DNA of 64,000 bases from Pseudomonas kielensis (GCF_014236655.1 NZ_JACMYG010000014.1:62001-126000); one strand, 5' to 3'. Positions 10,020-19,290 are shown, numbered from the stretch's first letter. The notes: generated from the sequence alone by a model not told the origin. Program-made: numbers and translations.

Positions 10020-10643
10020 TCAGGAAGTGAACAGTGCGTTGAAGGCGCGCGCGCGGCGGGTCACTTCGCTCGTGCTGTCGGCGCCGAACAGGCCATGGAC
10101 CACGGCCAGCAAGTCGACCCCATGGGCCACCAGCGGGGCGGCGTTGTCCAGGGTAATACCACCGATCGCACAGATCGGCAGGTTCAACCGGGCGCGGGCC
10201 TGGTCGAGCAGCTCGAGGCTGCAGGTCGGTGCGCCGGGTTTGGTGTTGGAGTTGAAGAAGCGGCCGAAGGCGACATAGCTGGCGCCTTCCTTGGCCGCTT
10301 GTTCAGCCAGCTCGATCTGCGCGTGACAGGTCGAGCCAATGATCGACTGGCGGCCCAGCAGTGCTCGGGCCGGGGTCAGTGGGCCATCGGTTTGCCCCAG
10401 GTGAACGCCGACGCCCAGGCGCGCGGCCAGTTCGGCGTCGTCGTTGATGATCAACTGGGTCTTGTAGCGCTCGCACAGGTCGCGCAGGGCTTGGGCTTCG
10501 CGCAAGCGGCGCGCCTCGTCGCTGCTTTTATCGCGGTACTGCAGCAAGGTCACGCCACCCTCCAGTGCTGCTTGCACATAGGGCAGGAACTTGCCGGCCA
10601 GTAACTGACTGTCGGTAATGGCGTACAGACCACGTAATTTCAT
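10020..10643 (-). CDS. thiE: Thiamine-phosphate synthase
   Basis: ThiE couples HMP-pyrophosphate and the thiazole phosphate carboxylate to make thiamine monophosphate. It has 207 residues and a TIM-barrel pattern. Conserved pieces visible are LLQYRDKS (pyrophosphate-binding Arg/Lys), [34 protein letters not shown] and the C-terminal ICAIGGIT. It lies 18 bp upstream of hemL and 18 bp downstream of thiD, consistent with one transcript. Confidence 0.96.
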   Translation of the reverse strand: MKLRGLYAITDSQLLAGKFLPYVQAALEGGVTLLQYRDKSSDEARRLREAQALRDLCERYKTQLIINDDAELAARLGVGVHLGQTDGPLTPARALLGRQSIIGSTCHAQIELAEQAAKEGASYVAFGRFFNSNTKPGAPTCSLELLDQARARLNLPICAIGGITLDNAAPLVAHGVDLLAVVHGLFGADSTSEVTRRARAFNALFTS

Positions 10644-10661
10644 CGGGCAAGCCTCATGGCG

Positions 10662-11459
10662 TTACGAGCAAAAATCCAGCGGCAGGCGACGCGGAACAAA
10701 CTGGCCTTTGCCCAGTTGTTCGGCGTCACGCAGGGTGCGCCAGGTGTAGTCCAGTGCTGACTTCACCGCGCTGGCGAGGTGTTCACCCTGGGCCAGGCGA
10801 CCGGCCAGCGCACTGGCCAGGGTGCATCCGGATCCGTGGTAGCTGCCGGGCAGGCGCTGGCAGGTAAAGGTTTCGCGGTGACCGTCGCGGCTGTAGAGGC
10901 GATTGTGTACTTGATGTTCGTCGCCATGCCCGCCGGTAATCAGCAAGTGTTTGACGAAAGGGAGGAGTTTTTCTGCGCACTGGTCGGCGCTGCCGTCTGG
11001 CAGTTCAGCCAGGATCCGGGCTTCAGGAAGGTTGGGGGTGGCGATAATCGCCAGTGGCAGCAGGCGCTCGCGCATGGCGTAGCCGACTTCGTCCTTGCCC
11101 AGGCGTCCGCCACCGCCAGCGCGCAGCACCGGGTCGCAGACCACGGGCAGGTGCGGATGCGCCTGGAGCAGTTCGACCACCGTGTCGACCATTTCCAGTG
11201 AGCCGAGCATGCCCAACTTGACCGCCGCAACCTGCGAGTCGTTGAGGACGGCATTGGCCTGGGCCAGTACCCACTCACGATCGAGGACGCGGAAATCACT
11301 GACATTGACGGTGTCTTGCACGGTCAGGGCAGTGACGGCCGGGGCCGCATGACAACCCTGAGCCAGCAGGGCTTCGATATCTGCCTGCAAGCCGGCGCCA
11401 CCACTTGGGTCGTGGCCGGAGAGACAGAGGACAACGGGGCGAGAGCTGTAGATATTCAT
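10662..11459 (-). CDS. thiD: Hydroxymethylpyrimidine/phosphomethylpyrimidine kinase
   Basis: ThiD phosphorylates HMP and HMP-phosphate to give the pyrimidine pyrophosphate used by ThiE. The ribokinase-fold motifs are SGHDPSGGAGLQADIEAL at the N-terminus and GSGCTLASALAGRLAQG near the C-terminus (anion hole and catalytic base). The ATG at 11457-11459 (MNIYSSRPVVLCLSG) gives 265 aa; the frame is open 38 codons further up but that part is arginine-rich and not conserved. No THI-box (TPP) riboswitch is recognisable upstream of this start. Confidence 0.95.
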   Translation of the reverse strand: MNIYSSRPVVLCLSGHDPSGGAGLQADIEALLAQGCHAAPAVTALTVQDTVNVSDFRVLDREWVLAQANAVLNDSQVAAVKLGMLGSLEMVDTVVELLQAHPHLPVVCDPVLRAGGGGRLGKDEVGYAMRERLLPLAIIATPNLPEARILAELPDGSADQCAEKLLPFVKHLLITGGHGDEHQVHNRLYSRDGHRETFTCQRLPGSYHGSGCTLASALAGRLAQGEHLASAVKSALDYTWRTLRDAEQLGKGQFVPRRLPLDFCS

Positions 11460-11783
11460 GGTGCGCGAGCTTACCACCAAACAAGTTTTTTCGGTGCGCC
11501 TGGCAGCACGCCAGGACTTGCTGCCAGCCGCGTGGTCTCGTGGCCGCGGCGGTTGGTTATGAATGATCCTCATAATCTGACCAGATCTTCAGATCTTGAC
11601 TGTCGTGGGCCCCTGAAAAGCCCGTGCTAGAGCCTTTAAACTAAAAATTTCAATGGTGTTCAATCGCCACCAACGGCTATGCTAGAGTGGATCCAAACCA
11701 ATAACAGGTTGTACCGGCTCGACGTCTGCTCAAAAGGAAATGGGGGGCTTCCTGACGCACCGGACAGGCCATGCTGGGGCTTT
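11460..11783. other. Divergent intergenic region thiD / ladS
   Basis: About 320 bp separate the thiD and ladS starts. It must hold both promoters. A short AT-rich patch (11630-11660) lies upstream of ladS. I see no clear operator, riboswitch or small gene in it. Confidence 0.4.
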
Positions 11784-14165
11784 ATGCGCTATTTGCTGAT
11801 GTTGCTGTTGAGCTTGCCCATGTTGGCGAGCGCAGCGGATTTTGATGAGTCCACCCAAAAACTCCCCTTGGGTCGGATCATGCAGGTGTACGAGGATGTC
11901 GCCGGCACTGCGAGCATCGAAGACGTCCAGGCACAAGCGGCGGCCGGCCATTTCCAACCCCATCACAAAGCCACCCTGAACGCCGGTTACTCCCGTTCGG
12001 TGTTCTGGCTGAAGATCGACCTGCATTACCGCCCGAACAATCCCGACGTCTTGCGCACCTGGTTGCTGGAGCTGGCGTATCCGCCTCTGGATCACGTCGA
12101 CCTGTACCTGGCCGATGGCGCTGGGAATTATCAGCTCAAGCAGCGCACCGGCGACGCCTTGCCGTTCGCCACCCGGGAAATTCGCCAGAACAACTACCTG
12201 TTTGACCTGCCCTTCGTGGCCAATGAACAGAAGACCGTTTATCTGCGCCTGCAAAGCCAGGGTTCGATCCAGGCGCCGTTGACGCTGTGGTCGAGTACCG
12301 CCTACCTGGAAGACCAGCCGGTGCGCCTGTATATCCTCGGGCTGATTTACGGGGTCCTGTTGGGGATGCTGGTCTACAACCTGTTCATCTACCTCAGCGT
12401 GCGCGACACCAGCTACCTCTATTACATCTTCTATATCGCCTCGTTCGGCCTGTACCAGCTCTCGGTAAACGGGGCGGCAGTGGAGTACTTCTGGCCGGAC
12501 AACCCGTGGTGGGCCAACGCCGCGACTCCGTTTTTCATCGGCTGCGCGGCACTGTTCGGCAGTCAGTTCGCCCGCAGCTTCCTGCAGACCTCCAGCCACA
12601 GTCGCTGGCTTGATCGTCTGCTATTGGCATTGGTGGCCTGCAGCGCGGTGGTGGTCGGCCTGTCGTTGATGACCAGTTATGCCCTGGCTCTGCGTCTGGC
12701 CACGGCACTGGCGCTGATCTTTACCGTGGTGATTTTCTCGGCGGGGATTTTCGCCTGGTGGCGCGGCCTGCGGGTGGCACGCTATTTCATCATCGCCTGG
12801 TCGGCGTTCCTGCTCGGCGGCATCGTCAATACGCTGATGGTGCTGGGCTACCTGCCTAACGTGTTCCTGACCATGTACGCCAGCCAGATCGGTTCGGCAA
12901 TTGAAGTCGCGTTGCTGTCCCTGGCCCTGGCTGATCGCATCAACACCATGCGCGAGCAGCAGGCGCAGACATTGCTCGACGCCGGGCAGAAGCTGGAAGT
13001 GTTGAACCAGCAACTGGCCCACAGTAACCAGCTCAAGGACGAGTTCCTGGCGACCCTGACCCACGAACTGCGCACGCCGATGAACGGGGTGATCGGTTCG
13101 CTGGAGTTGATGCAGACCGTCGAGCTGGATCCGGAGCTGGAGCAGTATCAGCAGACCGCCGCCGGTTCGGCGCGGGACATGATGCGCATGGTCAACGGCA
13201 TCCTGACCCTGACCGAGTTGCAGGCCGGGCGCCTCAAGGTCTACCCGGAGTCGTTCAGCCTGCGTTCGGTGGTCGATGGCCTGCACCAGCAGTTCGCCGC
13301 CAATGCCGCGAGCAAGGCCCTGGATTTCAAGGTTGAGCTGGCCCAGGGCCTGCCCGATCGCCTGCACGGTGACAGCGCCAAGCTGGTGCAGTGCCTGGAG
13401 TGCCTGCTGGACAACTCGATCAAGTTCACCCACGTCGGCGGGCTGGCGTTGCGGGTCAGCGGCAAGCCGGCTGAAGCCGGGCGCCAGGCGTTGTCCTTTG
13501 CGGTGATCGACACCGGCATCGGCTTCACTGACCTGGGCGAAGCGACCATGTATCAGCGTTTTTTCCAGCTCGACGGCTCCATGACGCGCGAGTACGGCGG
13601 CCTGGGCGTGGGGCTGGCGATCTGTCGGCAATTGGTCGAGTTGATCGGCGGGCGCCTGACCCACCGTTCCGAACCCGGGCGTGGCAGCCGGTTCCAGCTG
13701 GATGTCGAGTTCGAGATAGTGACGGTGCAGCCGAGCGTCGCCCCTGTGCGCCACGGCCAAGACCTGGCGAGCGTGCGCGCCCCTCAGGATTGCAGGGTGT
13801 TGTTGGTCGACGACGACAGCATCAATCAACTGGTGGTGCGCGGCATGCTGCTCAAGCTCGGCTATCGGGTGCGCAGTGTCGACAGCGCCCCGGCCGCGCT
13901 GGAGTGCCTGCGCCGTGAACAATTTGATGCGGTGTTGCTGGACAGTCCCATGCCTGCGCTGGGCGGGCAGTCGATGTGCGAACAGGTTCGCGCGCTGCCG
14001 GGCTACGCCAATGTGGCAGTGCTGGCTGCGGTGGCCGCCACCCGCCTGGACTTCGAGTCCGGGCTGACCGATTACCTGAGCAAGCCGGTGAAATTCGAAG
14101 AGTTGCAGGCGGTGCTCCATCGCCGGTTACTCTGCCAGAAGCAAGGTGAAAGCGCCGGTATTTAG
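11784..14165 (+). CDS. ladS: LadS-type hybrid sensor histidine kinase
   Basis: A 793-residue membrane kinase with the LadS layout: signal peptide (MRYLLMLLLSLPMLASA), a periplasmic 7TMR-DISMED2 sensor (about 35-180), seven membrane helices (about 185-390), HisKA with His427 in THELRTPMNG, HATPase (N-box LLDNSIKFTH, G-boxes DTGIGF and GLGVGLAIC) and a C-terminal receiver with Asp720 in LLDSPMP and Lys767. In P. aeruginosa LadS feeds the GacS/GacA-Rsm cascade, promoting biofilm and restraining acute virulence. The ATG at 11784 is chosen because the signal peptide begins there and the length matches known LadS. In the receiver, the usual Thr/Ser after the fourth strand is Ala (VLAAVAA). Confidence 0.93.
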   Translation: MRYLLMLLLSLPMLASAADFDESTQKLPLGRIMQVYEDVAGTASIEDVQAQAAAGHFQPHHKATLNAGYSRSVFWLKIDLHYRPNNPDVLRTWLLELAYPPLDHVDLYLADGAGNYQLKQRTGDALPFATREIRQNNYLFDLPFVANEQKTVYLRLQSQGSIQAPLTLWSSTAYLEDQPVRLYILGLIYGVLLGMLVYNLFIYLSVRDTSYLYYIFYIASFGLYQLSVNGAAVEYFWPDNPWWANAATPFFIGCAALFGSQFARSFLQTSSHSRWLDRLLLALVACSAVVVGLSLMTSYALALRLATALALIFTVVIFSAGIFAWWRGLRVARYFIIAWSAFLLGGIVNTLMVLGYLPNVFLTMYASQIGSAIEVALLSLALADRINTMREQQAQTLLDAGQKLEVLNQQLAHSNQLKDEFLATLTHELRTPMNGVIGSLELMQTVELDPELEQYQQTAAGSARDMMRMVNGILTLTELQAGRLKVYPESFSLRSVVDGLHQQFAANAASKALDFKVELAQGLPDRLHGDSAKLVQCLECLLDNSIKFTHVGGLALRVSGKPAEAGRQALSFAVIDTGIGFTDLGEATMYQRFFQLDGSMTREYGGLGVGLAICRQLVELIGGRLTHRSEPGRGSRFQLDVEFEIVTVQPSVAPVRHGQDLASVRAPQDCRVLLVDDDSINQLVVRGMLLKLGYRVRSVDSAPAALECLRREQFDAVLLDSPMPALGGQSMCEQVRALPGYANVAVLAAVAATRLDFESGLTDYLSKPVKFEELQAVLHRRLLCQKQGESAGI

Positions 14166-14238
14166 GCGCATATGCCACTTTTTTAGGGGGTGGCAGGGTG
14201 CTTAACTGAGGGTCTTCGCTGACCCTAGAAGGCCCGCC

Positions 14239-15888
14239 ATGAACCTGCACCAGTTCGCCGAAACCCACGAAGTCACCAATCAGCCACCCTCCCTGGACGG
14301 GGTCAACCTGTACCGGATCGACCTGCCGTTACAAGAATGGTCGCGACGTTTCGGGGCGGGCTGGGCCGAGTCGCGAATCGACGCCTATGGTGCTTTGGCG
14401 GGGGGGCCGCTGATGGCGGCGGGGTTCCTGGCCAACCAGAACAAACCGCTGTTCTCCAGCCATGATCGCTATGGCCACCGCATCGATCTGGTGGAGTTTC
14501 ACCCGGCCTACCATGAACTGATGCGGACGGCGGTCGAGCACGGGCTGACGTCCTTGCCCTGGACCGACCCGCAGGCCGGCGCCCATGTTGCCCGGGCCTC
14601 GATGTCGTACCTGCACAGCCAGGCCGAAGCCGGCAGTGGCTGCCCGCTGACCATGACCTTCGCCAGCGTGCCTGCCTTGCATCTGCAGCCGGACATCGCC
14701 CGGCAATGGCTGCCGAAAATCCTCGCCCGCGAGTATGACCCACGCAATGTCGGCATGGCCCACAAGGCCGGCGTCACCATCGGCATGGCGATGACCGAGA
14801 AGCAGGGCGGTACCGACGTGCGGGCCAATACCACCAAGGCGTACCCGGTCGGTGCTGCCGGTCCGGGCCAGGCCTATGAACTGGTGGGCCATAAATGGTT
14901 CTGCTCGGCGCCGATGTGCGACGCCTTCCTGACCCTGGCCCAGACCGACAAGGGCCTGACCTGCTTCCTGCTGCCGCGTCATCGTCCGGATGACACGCGT
15001 AACCAGTTCTACATCCAGCGTCTGAAAAACAAACTGGGCAATTGCTCCAATGCCTCCAGTGAAGTCGAGTTCCGTGGGGCGCTGGCGTGGATGATCGGTG
15101 AAGAGGGACGTGGGGTACCGACCATTATCGAAATGGTCGCCATGACCCGTTTTGATTGCATGGTCGGTTCCAGTGCCTTGATGCGCCAGGCGCTGACCCA
15201 GGCCAGCCATCACTGTGCCCACCGCCAGGTGGGTGGCAAGTTACTCAACGAACAGCCGCTGATGCAGAACGTGCTGGCCGACCTGGCACTGGAAAGCGAG
15301 GCCGCCCTGGCCTTGAGCCTGCGCATGGGCCAGGCGCTGGATCAGCGGGATGACGCCCAGGAAGCCAAATTCGCCCGGCTGGTGACGGCGGTGGGCAAGT
15401 ATTGGATCTGCAAGCGCGCCCCGGCCATGATCAACGAGGCGGCCGAATGCATGGGCGGCGCCGGTTATGTCGAGGAAAGCATCCTGCCGCGCCTGTACCG
15501 TGAGGCGCCGGTGAACTCGACGTGGGAAGGTTCCGGCAACGTACAGTGCCTGGACGTGCTGCGCGCCCTGTCCAAAGAGCCCGGAGTGCTCGATGCGTTG
15601 TTCTGCGAACTGGGCGACGGGCATGGCGACAAGCGCCTGGCCGCACACATCCAGCAGTTGCAGGCGGCGTTCAAGGACACCAGCGACATCCAGTACCGCG
15701 CCCGCCAGTTGACCGAAGACATTGCCCTGGGCCTGCAGGCCAAGTTGTTGCTTGAAGCGGGCAATTGCAGTGTCAGCGATGGCTTTATCGCCAGTCGGTT
15801 GGGAACGGCTGGGCGGGTGTATGGCACCTTGCCGCGCGGCCTGGATGTCGAGGCGATTGTGGCGCGCTCGACCCCGCAGGGTTTCTGA
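14239..15888 (+). CDS. AidB-like acyl-CoA dehydrogenase
   Basis: A 549-residue flavoprotein of the AidB branch of acyl-CoA dehydrogenases. The N-terminus HEVTNQPPSLDGVNLYRID and the FAD-region motif GMAMTEKQGGTDVRANTT match AidB closely, as does the C-terminal ECMGGAGYVEESILPRLYRE. E. coli AidB is part of the adaptive response to alkylation; it binds FAD and DNA and its substrate is unsettled. The length is near AidB's 541. No other alkylation-response gene (ada, alkB) is adjacent, so the DNA-protection role is only inferred. amn follows ~90 bp downstream on the same strand; ladS precedes it by 73 bp. Confidence 0.88.
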   Translation: MNLHQFAETHEVTNQPPSLDGVNLYRIDLPLQEWSRRFGAGWAESRIDAYGALAGGPLMAAGFLANQNKPLFSSHDRYGHRIDLVEFHPAYHELMRTAVEHGLTSLPWTDPQAGAHVARASMSYLHSQAEAGSGCPLTMTFASVPALHLQPDIARQWLPKILAREYDPRNVGMAHKAGVTIGMAMTEKQGGTDVRANTTKAYPVGAAGPGQAYELVGHKWFCSAPMCDAFLTLAQTDKGLTCFLLPRHRPDDTRNQFYIQRLKNKLGNCSNASSEVEFRGALAWMIGEEGRGVPTIIEMVAMTRFDCMVGSSALMRQALTQASHHCAHRQVGGKLLNEQPLMQNVLADLALESEAALALSLRMGQALDQRDDAQEAKFARLVTAVGKYWICKRAPAMINEAAECMGGAGYVEESILPRLYREAPVNSTWEGSGNVQCLDVLRALSKEPGVLDALFCELGDGHGDKRLAAHIQQLQAAFKDTSDIQYRARQLTEDIALGLQAKLLLEAGNCSVSDGFIASRLGTAGRVYGTLPRGLDVEAIVARSTPQGF

Positions 15889-15975
15889 TTGCGCGACACC
15901 CCCACTCCGGTGTTCCCGTGACGCGGTGTTGCAGGCAAGATGAAGGCCTGCAAGCCAGAACACAGGAAGCTGATC

Positions 15976-17439
15976 GTGACCGAAGACTTTATTGTCGTTC
16001 AAACCGCTGAACAAGCCGTGGACCGGCTCGCCGCGCTGCACGAGCGAGCCACTACGGCGTTGAACCAGGCGCTCAAGCGTTATCTCAAGGACCGCATCGA
16101 ACCCGATGCCGAACAGCGTGCGATGTTCCGCTACCCGGAACTGCGCCTGACCTACCTGTGCCAGGGCGAAGTCCCACAGACCACCCGGGCTTACGCCAAG
16201 GTGCAGTTGCCCGGGACCTACAGCGTCACCGTCACCCATCCGGCGGCGTTTCGTAAGTACTTGCTGGAGCAACTGGTGCCCCTGATGCACGACTTCACCG
16301 TGACGGTGGAAGTGGGTGTCAGCCAGCAGAATATCCCTTACCCCTACGTGGTCGAGCAGGGCGATGAACTGGCCGGCTCCGGCGTCACCGCCGCGGTGCT
16401 GGCGCGGGTGTTCCCGAGCACCGACCTGTCGGCGGCCACCGATGGCATCGCCGATGGCCTGTACGATTGGGAGAACACCGATCCGCTGCCACTGGCCTTG
16501 TTCGACGCCGCGCGCGTCGATTTTTCCCTGCGCCGCCTGGTGCACTACACCGGCAGCGACTGGCGGCACGTGCAGCCGTGGATCCTGCTGACCAACTACC
16601 ACCGCTATGTCGACCAGTTCATCGTCCATGGCCTGGAGCAACTGCGTAATGACCCGCGGTTTGTGCGCATGGTGCTGCCGGGCAACGTGATCATCGAAAA
16701 GAGCATGGATCACGGCGAAGCCTCGGCCATTGCCGCCGGTGTGGTCTGGCACCGCTACCAGATGCCGGCCTACCACTTGCTGGCGTCCGACGGCCATGGC
16801 GTGACCCTGGTCAACATTGGTGTCGGCCCGTCCAACGCGAAAAACATTACCGACCACCTGGCGGTGCTGCGTCCGCACTGCTGGCTGATGATCGGGCACT
16901 GCGGCGGCCTGCGCCAATCCCAGACGATAGGCGACTACGTGCTGGCCCACGCCTACATGCGGCGTGACGGGATTCTCGACCGGGTGGTGCCGCCGAACAT
17001 TCCGATCCCGGCGTTGGCCGAAGTGCAAATGGCGCTGCAACAGGCAGCGGCCAACGTCACTGGCGAGAAGGGTGATGACCTGAAAAAACGCCTGCGCACC
17101 GGTACCGTGCTGACCTACGACGACCGTAACTGGGAACTGCGCTGGGCCCAGGAGCGGCCGTTGATCAACCTGTCGCGGGCCGTGGCGGTGGACATGGAAA
17201 GCGGCACCATCGCTGCCCAGGGTTATCGTCTGCGGGTGCCGTATGGCACGTTGTTGTGTGTCTCGGACAAGCCGCTGCACAGTGAAATCAAGCTGCCGGG
17301 TTCGGCCAACGCCTTTTATGAACGTGCGGTCAGCCAGCACCTGAAAATCGGCATCGCCGCGGTGGATCTGCTGCGCACCGAGCTCAACTCGTTGCACTCG
17401 CGTAAACTGCGCAGCTTCGACGAGCCGCCGTTCCGCTGA
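15976..17439 (+). CDS. amn: AMP nucleosidase
   Basis: Amn hydrolyses AMP to adenine and ribose 5-phosphate, setting adenylate pools. The GTG at 15976 is favoured because an AGGAAG site (15964-15969) sits 6 bp before it, giving 487 aa (E. coli 484); an in-frame ATG at 15940 has a weaker site. The N-terminal AMP-nucleosidase domain contains YPELRLTYLCQG and NIPYPYVVEQGDEL. The C-terminal phosphorylase-like domain has NIGVGPSNAKNITDHLA, MIGHCGGLRQSQ and VDMESGTIAAQGYRLRVP. It lies downstream of the AidB-like gene. Confidence 0.95.
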   Translation: MTEDFIVVQTAEQAVDRLAALHERATTALNQALKRYLKDRIEPDAEQRAMFRYPELRLTYLCQGEVPQTTRAYAKVQLPGTYSVTVTHPAAFRKYLLEQLVPLMHDFTVTVEVGVSQQNIPYPYVVEQGDELAGSGVTAAVLARVFPSTDLSAATDGIADGLYDWENTDPLPLALFDAARVDFSLRRLVHYTGSDWRHVQPWILLTNYHRYVDQFIVHGLEQLRNDPRFVRMVLPGNVIIEKSMDHGEASAIAAGVVWHRYQMPAYHLLASDGHGVTLVNIGVGPSNAKNITDHLAVLRPHCWLMIGHCGGLRQSQTIGDYVLAHAYMRRDGILDRVVPPNIPIPALAEVQMALQQAAANVTGEKGDDLKKRLRTGTVLTYDDRNWELRWAQERPLINLSRAVAVDMESGTIAAQGYRLRVPYGTLLCVSDKPLHSEIKLPGSANAFYERAVSQHLKIGIAAVDLLRTELNSLHSRKLRSFDEPPFR

Positions 17440-17510
17440 TTGTTATCGTGGTCATTTGACGGTCGGGGCACTAGCATGGGCAGCCCTGACCGTTAGATGT
17501 TGTGTTTGCC

Positions 17511-18137
17511 ATGTCCCGTCCTCGTCCTCTTTCCCGTCGTCCAGGTGCTGCAGCCGCCGGCCCGCGCCGCGTGGCCAAAGCGCCCCCGGCTGAACCGAAA
17601 CTGATTCTGTTCAACAAACCCTTCGATGTGCTGACGCAGTTCAGTGATGGCGAAGGGCGGGCGACGCTCAAGGATTACATCGAGATTCCGGGGATCTACC
17701 CGGCCGGACGCCTGGACCGGGACAGCGAAGGGCTGCTGTTGCTGACCAATGATGGCCAGTTGCAGGCGCGGATTGCCGACCCCAAGCACAAGCTGGCCAA
17801 GACCTATTGGGTCCAGGTCGAAGGCGAGCCGACGGCCGCGCAGTTGCAGCGCTTGCGTGACGGTGTCGAGCTCAATGACGGCATGACCTTGCCCGCCGAG
17901 GCCCGCCAGTTGGAAGAACCCGAGCTGTGGCCACGCAACCCGCCGGTACGCTTTCGTAAAAGCGTGCCGACCCATTGGCTGGAATTGGTGATTCGTGAGG
18001 GGCGCAATCGGCAGGTGCGGCGCATGACCGCGGCCGTGGGCTTGCCGACCTTGCGCCTGGTGCGCGTGCGAATCGGTGACTGGACGATCGAAGGGCTCGA
18101 CCAGGGCCAGTGGAAGGAAGTGCCTGCGCGCTTATAA
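17511..18137 (+). CDS. rluE: 23S rRNA pseudouridine synthase, RluE type
   Basis: A 208-residue RsuA-superfamily pseudouridine synthase without an S4 domain, as in RluE, which makes pseudouridine 2457 in 23S rRNA. The catalytic aspartate lies in [18 protein letters not shown]. Other family blocks are [16 protein letters not shown] and [19 protein letters not shown]. The basic N-terminal tail ([16 protein letters not shown]) is an extension common in pseudomonads. I use the ATG at 17511; a GTG three codons upstream is possible. It converges on the DUF2788 gene, sharing the last 6 bp. Confidence 0.92.
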   Translation: MSRPRPLSRRPGAAAAGPRRVAKAPPAEPKLILFNKPFDVLTQFSDGEGRATLKDYIEIPGIYPAGRLDRDSEGLLLLTNDGQLQARIADPKHKLAKTYWVQVEGEPTAAQLQRLRDGVELNDGMTLPAEARQLEEPELWPRNPPVRFRKSVPTHWLELVIREGRNRQVRRMTAAVGLPTLRLVRVRIGDWTIEGLDQGQWKEVPARL

Positions 18138-18341
18138 AGTGCCGGATTCGATCAGGCCAATCACCACGCTCTTGATGATGAATGCCGCCACACCCAGGCC
18201 CAGCACAAAGAACAGGATGAACGAGCCGAAACGTCCGGCCTTGGATTTCTTTGCCAGGTCCCAGACGATGAAACCCATGAAAATGATCAGGATGCTGACC
18301 AGGCCGGTCATCATCCACTCTTCAAACAGTGCAGGATCCAT
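18132..18341 (-). CDS. DUF2788 small membrane protein
   Basis: A 69-residue inner-membrane protein of the DUF2788 family, beginning [20 protein letters not shown]. Two hydrophobic helices (about 12-27 and 40-63) flank a short basic loop [11 protein letters not shown]. No function is established. The ATG is at 18339-18341. Its stop codon overlaps the end of rluE on the opposite strand by 6 bp, so the two transcripts converge with no room for a terminator between the reading frames. Confidence 0.88.
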   Translation of the reverse strand: MDPALFEEWMMTGLVSILIIFMGFIVWDLAKKSKAGRFGSFILFFVLGLGVAAFIIKSVVIGLIESGTL

Positions 18342-18492
18342 CGAACATCTCCAGCGTACGCAGGGCAAAAAAGGCCGGGGGAGTATACGCCAAGGGTGCG
18401 CGGCGGGGCATTGACCTGCGTCGGTGTGCCGCAGCTGTTCGTCGCCGCCACGAGCGCGCCCCGTAGGAGCAAGGCGTGCCCGCGATGCGCAC

Positions 18493-18972
18493 TCAGCCGC
18501 GCAAATGGGTCAACGGCAACTCGGTGCTGTTCAATACCTGGTTGAGCACGAAGCTGGAGCGCACACTGGTCACCCCTTCAATTCGGGTCAGGTGGCCGAG
18601 CAGCAGTTTCTGGTAATGGTCCATGTCCGGCACCACCACCTTGAGCTGGTAGTCGGCGTCCATCCCGGTGACGAGGCTGCACTCCAGTACCTGGGGCAGG
18701 GTGCGAATAGCGGCCTCGAAGTTCTCGAAGCGCTCGGGGGTGTGGCGGTCCATGCCGATCAACACGTAAGCCGTCAGGCTCAGGCCGAGCAGCTTGCGGT
18801 CGAGCAAGGCGACCTGGCGACTGATGTAGCCATCGTCCTCCAACTGCTTGACCCGCCGCGAGCAAGGCGAGGGCGACAGGCCAATGCGCTCGGCCAACTC
18901 CTGATTGGAGATGCGTGCGTCGCGCTGCAATTCCGCCAAAATGCTCAAGTCGTATCGGTCGAGTTTGCTCAT
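18493..18972 (-). CDS. Lrp/AsnC-family transcriptional regulator
   Basis: A 159-residue Lrp/AsnC regulator: N-terminal helix-turn-helix (SNQELAERIGLSPSPCSRRV, about 22-41) and a C-terminal RAM/AsnC ligand-binding domain (GMDADYQLKVVVPDMDHY). The SPSPCSRRVKQLE recognition helix is very like the leucine-responsive branch. I take the ATG at 18970-18972 because AAAGG lies 7-8 bp before it; a second ATG six codons upstream is possible. No amino-acid transport or catabolic gene is adjacent, so the regulon cannot be read from context. A GCAA-rich stretch with TTGCGCAA (19027-19034) upstream is a candidate autoregulatory site. Confidence 0.92.
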   Translation of the reverse strand: MSKLDRYDLSILAELQRDARISNQELAERIGLSPSPCSRRVKQLEDDGYISRQVALLDRKLLGLSLTAYVLIGMDRHTPERFENFEAAIRTLPQVLECSLVTGMDADYQLKVVVPDMDHYQKLLLGHLTRIEGVTSVRSSFVLNQVLNSTELPLTHLRG

Positions 18973-19096
18973 GAAACAGGCCTTTGTCATAACAATTGCG
19001 GTGGATTATCTATCAGTGGTGAAAAATTGCGCAAGTCATGTTTATTTGAGCAATCTTCGCAATCCTCTGTCGTGGCCTCAGGCCTATTCTTATTAC

Positions 19097-19290
19097 CAGA
19101 ATCACTGCCCGGACAAACAGTCCACAGCGGCCCGCCGAATCAGGCCAGCCGCGGCCACCCCTCCAACAGGAGGCGAGTTGGCCCCCGGGCTACACACTGT
19201 CCAGAAGACGGAGTGAGGTGAGCCGGCGTCAAAAGCGTCGAGCACGGACTAAGTTCTCAAGGGGAGGCCGACGGGCCTCCCTTTTTTATT
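19097..19290 (+). ncRNA. Candidate small RNA or attenuated leader
   Basis: A plus-strand transcript is implied because a clear intrinsic terminator (19262-19289) stands here with no plus-strand gene before it; the nearest upstream gene, lrp, is on the other strand. A CTATTCT element (19084-19090), resembling an RpoS-type -10, would start RNA near 19097, giving ~190 nt. Visible hairpins are GGAC-AAACA-GTCC (19111-19123) and CCTCC-AACA-GGAGG (19160-19173). The second one buries a Shine-Dalgarno sequence that precedes a 12-codon frame (TTG 19178 to TGA 19216). I cannot match it to a named RNA. It could also be an attenuator for the downstream gene. The 5' end is a guess. Confidence 0.45.
19262..19289 (+). 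terminator. Intrinsic terminator without an annotated gene
   Basis: A perfect 8-bp stem GGGAGGCC (19262-19269), GACG loop and GGCCTCCC (19274-19281), followed directly by TTTTTTATT. The orientation is clearly plus-strand; the minus strand has no T-tract. The next plus-strand gene starts ~100 bp downstream. Confidence 0.88.

Noticed and set aside
15241..17397. 718-codon minus-strand frame across the AidB-like gene and amn
   Set aside because: Both sense genes carry conserved motifs throughout; this frame has none.
18905..19216. 103-codon plus-strand frame reaching into the candidate RNA
   Set aside because: It begins antisense to lrp and has no ribosome site; only a possible 12-codon peptide at its end is worth mention.
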